In this document: positions 1-4,320 of the stretch, piece by piece
Layout: every line of letters begins with the position of its first letter
Position numbering within the stretch: the first letter of the stretch is position 1
NCBI GenBank assembly: GCA_003448685.1
Contig: DLXW01000313.1
Coordinates: forward strand, 1 to 5,911
From: Cyanothece sp. UBA12306
Lineage (GTDB): Bacteria > Cyanobacteriota > Cyanobacteriia > Cyanobacteriales > Microcystaceae
DNA length: 5,911 nucleotides
Reading direction: 5' to 3'
Translations under genes and position numbers: made by a program
The notes under the pieces: model-generated
The model's input: only the letters and a program-made list of their open reading frames with translations
What the model was told of the DNA's origin: nothing
Database searches by the model: none

Positions 1-476
1 CCTAAAATAGTTAAAGGTTCAGGAACACTATTGACAGTACTGTAACTAATATTCCCCGTTCCTGCATTACCGGTATTAGTATCGTAGGCAAAATAAGCAT
101 CATTAATACTAGGAAAACCTGCGATAATAGAGAAAGTAGGCTCGAAATTATCTACACTGTATGACAATCCTAAAAACTGTCCAAAAGAGAAATTAGCCGT
201 AGGAGTTGCAACAGCATCAGATTGATCAAAAGTTGTTCCTAAAAACTTGAAAGTTACATCTAATATAGGTAAAAATTCGAGAAAAGAACCGGTTAAATCT
301 GAGTCATCAAAACTAAATGTTCCACTATAGCTTTCATTATTTAAAGAACCAGAATCTGTTGTTCCTGAAAAGGAATAAGTAATCATCGCTGCTTGAACTG
401 AAGTAGTAGGAACTAAGGACAAAGTAAGAGCGATCGCAGATGTGGCAAGGGTTATTTTTCTCAAAGAATAAGTCAT
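1..476 (-). CDS. PEP-CTERM sorting domain protein, C-terminus cut by window edge
   Basis: The visible 158 codons begin at ATG 474-476 and run without a stop off the left edge. The start MTYSLRKITL is a classic Sec signal peptide: basic residues, a hydrophobic core (about residues 9-22), and a likely cleavage after SVQA near residue 29. The mature part is rich in Ser, Thr, Phe and Gly, contains no cysteine, and looks like a secreted beta-rich protein (for example the YSFSG and SGTFSFDD stretches). The last visible residues are SVPEPLTIL, the Val-Pro-Glu-Pro signature that opens a PEP-CTERM tail. The hydrophobic segment and basic end expected next lie outside the window. In this family the tail is recognised by an exosortase, and the protein is exported to the envelope or extracellular matrix. 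The function of the mature domain is not recognised. No clear Shine-Dalgarno precedes the ATG. The frame stays open upstream, but this ATG gives the best signal peptide. It lies 102 bp downstream of the nuclease gene in the same direction. Confidence 0.88.
   Translation of the reverse strand, partial: MTYSLRKITLATSAIALTLSLVPTTSVQAAMITYSFSGTTDSGSLNNESYSGTFSFDDSDLTGSFLEFLPILDVTFKFLGTTFDQSDAVATPTANFSFGQFLGLSYSVDNFEPTFSIIAGFPSINDAYFAYDTNTGNAGTGNISYSTVNSVPEPLTIL
430..437. repeat. HIP1 palindrome GCGATCGC
   Basis: This is an exact copy of the highly iterated palindrome typical of many cyanobacterial genomes. It lies inside the signal-peptide codons of the PEP-CTERM gene. Together with the copy at 5534-5541 it supports a cyanobacterial origin, since an 8-mer would be expected well under once by chance in this length of AT-rich DNA. 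Confidence 0.85.
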
Positions 477-511
477 GATTTTTTTTTGATTTAAGGTAAG
501 AATTGATTGTT

Positions 512-574
512 TCAATAACACTAAAGATATGAAGAAATCTAAGACAATTTCTCATACCTTTAGTTGATTATTGA
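512..574 (-). repeat. Long imperfect inverted repeat between nuclease and PEP-CTERM genes
   Basis: The inner arms are 521-537 (plus strand CTAAAGATATGAAGAAA) and 548-563 (TTTCTCATACCTTTAG). They pair over 16 positions with one bulged base and one non-Watson-Crick position around a 10-nt loop. The pairing resumes outside a small internal loop with TCAATAA at 512-518 and TTATTGA at 568-574. The single mismatch is a G-U wobble in a minus-strand transcript but an A-C clash in a plus-strand one, so the RNA hairpin is better formed in the direction both flanking genes are read. No T-tract follows the stem on either strand, so it is not a standard intrinsic terminator. It may be a weak terminator, an RNA processing or stabilising hairpin downstream of the nuclease, or a small palindromic repeat element. 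Confidence 0.7.
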
Positions 575-578
575 TCGC

Positions 579-3500
579 TTAAAAGACAAAATTATTGCTG
601 TCATTTAAAGCATTAGGGGTGACATTTTCGACAAAGATTAAGTTGCGAAATATTCCCGATCCAGCTGTACCATCAGCATCAAACTGAACCATAGTATTGG
701 TTCCAGAACTAACAAAATCAATATAACCATCTGCAATAGGATCAGAACCGTTATATCCCAAACTATCCAATAGTTCAGTCAACACAAAAGTATCATTTCC
801 TACCTCAAAATCGGTGATAAAATCAATGCCATCCGTAACACTATTGTAAACAATTTGATCTGTCCCATCACCTGTGGTAATGATGTCAAAACCTTGAAAA
901 CCGGCAATGACATCTTTGTTATTAGTTCCAGTTAAGATATCTATATCTGCTGTTCCCTCAACAAAATTGCCTAAATTTAATCCAATGAGAACGGGATCAT
1001 GATCGGAAGTTCGATAGGGATCAACACTATATAAACTAGGGGGATTAAATTCTTCATTGTAATCAAAAACATTAGGTTCATCAGCGTTAATATGTAATTC
1101 AGTAACCCCAGTTACTTGGGAGGTTAAACTACTATTAGATAAGGCATGATCTAAGTAACCAAATTGTCCATCAAAAACGTAAGAATAGGCATCTAAACCA
1201 TTAAATTGTTCAATTAAATTAGTGTATCCTGCATTTTTAATTGTAGTGATGGGATCTTCCATTGCATAGGCGTTTAAATCCCCCATAATCAGAAAGTCAT
1301 TATCACCACTACCTGTGGGATCAGTTGCTAACCAATTAACCAAAGCATTAGCTGCATCAGTACGGGTTGCATTCCAAAAACCTTGACCATCTCCTTGAGC
1401 AAAATTAGGGTCTTGAGTATTACTTAAACCCGATGATCCTTTCGATTTAAAATGGTTCAAAGAAATGGTAACTTTTTCTCCGGTTGCTATTTCTTCAAAG
1501 GTTTGTGCTAAGGCCGGACGATTACGATTATCTTGAAAGGTAGGGTCAACGGAACTATCGAGAATAGCAAAGTTACCAAAAGGATTGACAACATCGGGTT
1601 TGTAGATTAATGCTACTTTAATAGCATCGGTTCCAATAGTTCCCGTGGCAATGTAATTGTAGGTTTCAAGTCCTGTTTCTGTATTTAAGGCACTAACTAG
1701 GTTACTAACAGCAGTATCGCTATTATTTTCAATTTCAACTAACCCCAAAATATCAGCATCAATTTCAGTTAATGCACTCACCAATTTAGCTTGTTGACGT
1801 TGGAATTCACTACTACTATCAGCACCCCTTGCACCGTTAGAACCGTTATCAATTGTGGTGAAATAATTCAACACATTATAATTAGCAATTTTGAGAGTTC
1901 CTCCCACATCTGGTGTAGTTGTAGGACGTTGATTAACTGCTTGAAAGTCTACTCCTGTATTGGTCTGAACTCGATAATCTCCGAAGCGTTGATCTAAAAT
2001 TCCCGATAATTGAGTAACAGTATCTCCTCCCCGTAAAATATTAGTAGAACTGAGGGTTTGGCCATTACGACCAAAGAGAATAGGGTCAGCATTTTGCTGG
2101 GTACTACCATCATCTAAAACAATGCGTCTTAGGTCATTATCCGCTTGTAAATTATTAGCTGCTGTACCAGGAGTAGTGACATTAGTTGGTTGATATAATC
2201 TTCCCCCTGTTGAGAGAGCTACATTGCCAAAACGTCCTAACTCGAAGTATTCGGTTACCGTTAAGGTTTCAGCGAAATTAACGCGCATTCCTTCATAATT
2301 TTCTAGTCCTACTGATGAACCATTAGCTGCTTTTAAATCATTAATAGTTACCTCAATTGGGAGGTTGTTACCGGTGTTGACAACAGTAACATCAGTAATA
2401 TTAGAAAGTTCGGTTAAGAAAGTACCACTACTATTAAACTCGGTAACAGTTCCGGTAACTTGTACCTTATCACCGACATTAACATCAACCCCAGGATTAC
2501 TGCCATCAAAAACAAAAATTCCCTCAGAAGTTAAAGCATTTGCATCAGCATCTGTGTCTTCTTCTTGTAAATAAAATCCACGGAGTCCACTACTTCCTTG
2601 AAAGTCGCCGATAACAATTGCTTCAACCGTTACAATTTGACCAGTTAAGCTACTTTGTAAACCTGTTCCTTGGATCGTATGAATTTTAATAATTTGATTA
2701 GGAGGAGGGGGAGGAGGAGTTGTACCAAAACTTTGACCGTTATTGACTGCATCGGGAGTTTCAATTGCTGGGGATGTCCAAGTGAAATCTTCTGCTTGAC
2801 TACCTGTCCCCGTCAGTTGCAAAGAGAAACCAATAGGAGTACTACTCGACTCCGATACACCGATGTCTGTGCTAGTTAAACCATCAGCAGGGCCACCGAT
2901 CGCCGTCAAGCTTCCTTCGTAGCTGAGAAACTGCACCACATTAGTTTCATTATCCACCAAAGCGATACCATCAGGAGATCCATTTTGAATACCACTAATA
3001 AAAACAGAAACAAACCCAAAACCATTATTTTGATCGGTAAAGGTATTACCAGTTAAATCGATAGTATTGTAAACAGAACCATTATTACCGTTATATAAAA
3101 CGATACTCCAACCATCAAGATTAGTCCCCGCTGAACCCGCTAGTTCAATAAATTCGCCAACGTCGCTACCGCTATTATCGTAGTGAATTTCATTAATGAA
3201 TACTGTTGTTCCTCCATTATCATTATCAGTTATGGTGAAAGAATCTGTTGGTATATTTTGTCTTGTACTATCGCTACCAGTCCAATTAGATTTATCGCTA
3301 ATAGCAGCTAGTAATTCTGCTTTTGTACCGGAAGTAGTTCCTGTATAAATAGCATTGTCAATTTCATCTAACGCAACTGCTGTTTCGCCATTAACTAAAC
3401 CTGTGGGTAAAGCAGAAGTGTTGGAACTCGTAGCATCAGACTGCCATTCTCCATTGCTACCTTCACTATTAAGAGCATAAATAAAGGTAGGATTAGTGTC

Positions 3501-3779
3501 AGTTCCTTGGTAAGCTATAATTTGGTCACCACTGGCTGAAAAAGCAACACCATTTACATCTAGTTTAATTACTGTTCCTGCTGTAATATCTGTCGTTGCT
3601 GTCCAGGTAAAAATCCCTTCATTACTTCTAAAGGTATTATCATTTTTCCAACCATTATCTGTGAATTTGATGGCTGTACCCGCAGCAATATCTACTAATG
3701 TTAGAAATGCTAATTGATCGGGGTTATCAAAATTAAAGCCAATGATGGCTATATCCCCTGGTGATAGAATGGTACTCAT
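579..3779 (-). CDS. ExeM/NucH-type extracellular nuclease exported by type I secretion
   Basis: This 1066-residue protein probably cleaves extracellular nucleic acid outside the cell. Domains in order: residues 1-180, an unnamed beta-rich module (starts MSTILSPGD); 193-352, a lamin-tail-like domain (FINEIHYDNSG, then GEFIEL and LDGWSIVLYNG); 355-360, six prolines; about 363-480, an OB-fold-like region; about 628-936, the EEP catalytic domain. Expected catalytic motifs are all present: Asn635 in NYNVLN, Glu682 in LVEIEN, His776 in NHFKSKG, Asp834 and Asn836 in MGDLNAY, Asp877 in YLDHAL, and Asp926 and His927 in SDHDPV. Residues 942-977 are RTX-like repeats, followed by a type I secretion C-terminus ending NNFVF. 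There is no N-terminal signal peptide and not one cysteine, both typical of type I substrates. The chosen ATG at 3777-3779 has AAGGAG five bases upstream. A TTG five codons earlier overlaps that site and is rejected. No ABC exporter genes are visible nearby. The family assignment is firm; substrate and physiological role (phosphate scavenging, biofilm or DNA turnover) are inferred. Confidence 0.93.
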   Translation of the reverse strand: MSTILSPGDIAIIGFNFDNPDQLAFLTLVDIAAGTAIKFTDNGWKNDNTFRSNEGIFTWTATTDITAGTVIKLDVNGVAFSASGDQIIAYQGTDTNPTFIYALNSEGSNGEWQSDATSSNTSALPTGLVNGETAVALDEIDNAIYTGTTSGTKAELLAAISDKSNWTGSDSTRQNIPTDSFTITDNDNGGTTVFINEIHYDNSGSDVGEFIELAGSAGTNLDGWSIVLYNGNNGSVYNTIDLTGNTFTDQNNGFGFVSVFISGIQNGSPDGIALVDNETNVVQFLSYEGSLTAIGGPADGLTSTDIGVSESSSTPIGFSLQLTGTGSQAEDFTWTSPAIETPDAVNNGQSFGTTPPPPPPNQIIKIHTIQGTGLQSSLTGQIVTVEAIVIGDFQGSSGLRGFYLQEEDTDADANALTSEGIFVFDGSNPGVDVNVGDKVQVTGTVTEFNSSGTFLTELSNITDVTVVNTGNNLPIEVTINDLKAANGSSVGLENYEGMRVNFAETLTVTEYFELGRFGNVALSTGGRLYQPTNVTTPGTAANNLQADNDLRRIVLDDGSTQQNADPILFGRNGQTLSSTNILRGGDTVTQLSGILDQRFGDYRVQTNTGVDFQAVNQRPTTTPDVGGTLKIANYNVLNYFTTIDNGSNGARGADSSSEFQRQQAKLVSALTEIDADILGLVEIENNSDTAVSNLVSALNTETGLETYNYIATGTIGTDAIKVALIYKPDVVNPFGNFAILDSSVDPTFQDNRNRPALAQTFEEIATGEKVTISLNHFKSKGSSGLSNTQDPNFAQGDGQGFWNATRTDAANALVNWLATDPTGSGDNDFLIMGDLNAYAMEDPITTIKNAGYTNLIEQFNGLDAYSYVFDGQFGYLDHALSNSSLTSQVTGVTELHINADEPNVFDYNEEFNPPSLYSVDPYRTSDHDPVLIGLNLGNFVEGTADIDILTGTNNKDVIAGFQGFDIITTGDGTDQIVYNSVTDGIDFITDFEVGNDTFVLTELLDSLGYNGSDPIADGYIDFVSSGTNTMVQFDADGTAGSGIFRNLIFVENVTPNALNDSNNFVF
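849..956 (-). repeat. Four RTX-like nonapeptide repeats in the nuclease C-terminus
   Basis: The encoded residues 942-977 divide into four nine-residue units: GTADIDILT, GTNNKDVIA, GFQGFDIIT and TGDGTDQIV. Each has Asp at position 6 and an aliphatic residue at position 8, matching the GGxGxDxUx RTX pattern in degenerate form. In RTX proteins such units bind calcium and fold after export through a type I secretion channel. Here the array is short and glycine-poor, so calcium binding may be weak or depend on only some of the units. Confidence 0.75.
2700..2717 (-). repeat. Hexaproline interdomain linker
   Basis: Six consecutive proline codons (residues 355-360), all CCT or CCC, separate the lamin-tail-like domain from the OB-fold-like region. 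This gives a purine-only run on the plus strand. It acts as a stiff spacer in the protein, and the low-complexity DNA is a likely place for length variation between strains. Confidence 0.8.
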
Positions 3780-3784
3780 TTGTA

Positions 3785-3790
3785 CTCCTT
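3785..3790 (-). promoter_or_regulatory. Ribosome binding site of the nuclease gene
   Basis: The minus strand reads AAGGAG, then TACAA, then ATG: a near-perfect Shine-Dalgarno with a five-base spacer. It fixes the start at 3779. It also rules out the in-frame TTG at 3792-3794, which abuts the Shine-Dalgarno and cannot use it. Neither of the other two genes in the window has a comparable site, so the nuclease seems set up for efficient translation initiation. Confidence 0.88.
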
Positions 3791-3801
3791 GCAATTATTA
3801 G

Positions 3802-3837
3802 TGTAAGCGTTCATGTAAACGTTGGTGTAAACTCAAT
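3802..3837 (-). repeat. Three tandem 12-bp repeats upstream of the nuclease start
   Basis: On the plus strand three 12-bp units follow each other directly: TGTAAGCGTTCA, TGTAAACGTTGG and TGTAAACTCAAT. On the coding (minus) strand this is an 8-mer GYTTACAY repeated at 12-bp spacing: GTTTACAC, GTTTACAT, GCTTACAC. The array ends 22 bp before the start codon and 11 bp before the Shine-Dalgarno. Tandem direct 8-mers resemble the layout of PhoB/SphR-type response regulator boxes, although those normally have an 11-bp period. It could equally act in the leader RNA. The repeats are seen directly; the regulatory role is inferred. Confidence 0.6.
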
Positions 3838-3898
3838 GTTAGGGGTTCATCTTCGATAAATTGTTGATTAATTGCGAACCAAAAATATCCCTAGTTTT

Positions 3899-3945
3899 TT
3901 TTGTATATTTTCAAAGCTAACATTGTTAGACTTTTGTATATTTTC
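3899..3945 (-). promoter_or_regulatory. Direct repeat flanking a dyad, candidate operator region
   Basis: The 14-bp sequence TTTTGTATATTTTC occurs exactly twice (3899-3912 and 3932-3945), 33 bp apart start to start, which is close to three helical turns. Between them lies a perfect palindrome CTAACA-T-TGTTAG (3917-3929). Its symmetry extends to the flanking AAAG and CTTT with one extra base. The arrangement suggests two binding sites on the same DNA face with a dimer site between them. It is about 120-165 bp upstream of the nuclease start, but it could also serve lysC. No convincing -35/-10 pair for the nuclease could be fixed around it. Confidence 0.5.
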
Positions 3946-4245
3946 GCTTTTTAAGTTTCGCTAAATCCAGAAAAAATGCAGCAATTATTAAACAATCAAC
4001 ACCATTAAGATTAACATAAAAAATTTTTTAGCAGGTTAATTGTTGTTTAAGATATTTTTAATTAGAATTTAATAATTTTATTTTGAATCTTGTAAAAATC
4101 AGACTTGAGATTTTTTTATTATTGATTTAACTTATTAAAAAGGTAATTTTATAAAAACAAATTAGTTATTGAATCTTAATAATTAATCCATGCTTTTCGG
4201 AAAATTGATAATAGTCATCTTACATCATTAAGAAAAAATTAAACT

Positions 4246-4251
4246 TATAAT
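4246..4251 (+). promoter_or_regulatory. Possible -10 element TATAAT upstream of lysC
   Basis: This is a perfect consensus -10 hexamer, 69 bp before the lysC start. The nearest -35-like sequence, TTACAT at 4220-4225, is 20 bp away, longer than the usual 16-18. In such AT-rich DNA a chance match is quite possible. Confidence 0.3.
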
Positions 4252-4257
4252 AAAATT

Positions 4258-4270
4258 AGATCACAGATCT
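4258..4270. promoter_or_regulatory. Dyad AGATC-ACA-GATCT in the lysC promoter region
   Basis: This is a perfect inverted repeat with five-base arms (4258-4262 and 4266-4270) around ACA. It sits between the two candidate -10 elements, so a protein bound here would cover the -35 area of the downstream promoter or the start site of the upstream one. CACAGA within it also pairs with TCTGTG at 4281-4286, which gives an alternative hairpin. It is a possible operator; no regulator is identified. Confidence 0.35.
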
Positions 4271-4286
4271 GGCAACTATTTCTGTG

Positions 4287-4295
4287 TGATACAAT
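4287..4295 (+). promoter_or_regulatory. Candidate extended -10 promoter of lysC
   Basis: TGATACAAT matches the extended -10 form TGnTAnAAT, which tolerates a poor -35 box. Indeed only CTGGCA at 4269-4274, with a 15-bp spacer, resembles a -35. Transcription would begin near 4302 and leave a leader of about 20 bases, consistent with the absence of a Shine-Dalgarno before the lysC ATG. Confidence 0.4.
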
Positions 4296-4320
4296 TGGCA
4301 AAAAAATTCTCTCCAAAGTT

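Larger units (their letters stand above)
3780..4320. other. 541-bp AT-rich divergent intergenic region
   Basis: This region lies between the divergent starts of the nuclease (left) and lysC (right). It has no open frame with recognisable coding character and no tRNA-like or riboswitch-like structure I can identify. The half near the nuclease holds ordered repeats (3802-3837 and 3899-3945). The central part, about 3960-4200, is simple A+T-rich sequence with only short, weak inverted repeats. The last 120 bp contain promoter-like elements and a dyad for lysC. The length and repeat content suggest a regulated divergent promoter region. Confidence 0.8.

Noticed and set aside
337..555. 72-codon minus-strand open frame
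   Set aside because: It overlaps the PEP-CTERM signal-peptide region in another frame and encodes a Phe/Ser/Tyr-rich string with no recognisable pattern. The overlapping frame has a clear signal peptide and PEP-CTERM motif.
1791..2879. Three plus-strand open frames of about 70 codons (1791-1997, 2365-2574, 2670-2879)
   Set aside because: All lie antisense inside the nuclease gene, whose domains are continuous there. Their products are composition-biased, and none has a Shine-Dalgarno-led start that I could support.
3802..3837. Remnant of a CRISPR array
   Set aside because: The units are 12 bp and directly adjacent, with no spacers of CRISPR length and no cas genes. A tandem repeat or regulatory array explains them better.
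4086..4119. Possible intrinsic terminator: AATCT and AGATT followed by a T run
   Set aside because: The stem is only five A+T-rich pairs around a 17-nt loop, and no gene ends nearby on the plus strand. It is most likely chance in an AT-rich spacer.
4261..4289. CRP-like site (TCACA and TGTGA near lysC)
   Set aside because: The half-sites are in the wrong order and spacing for TGTGA-N6-TCACA.
3780..4320. Lysine riboswitch in the lysC leader
   Set aside because: I see no lysine riboswitch core or multi-stem fold. The region is simple A+T-rich sequence, and the likely promoter leaves a leader of only about 20 bases. Control by the ACT domains is sufficient.
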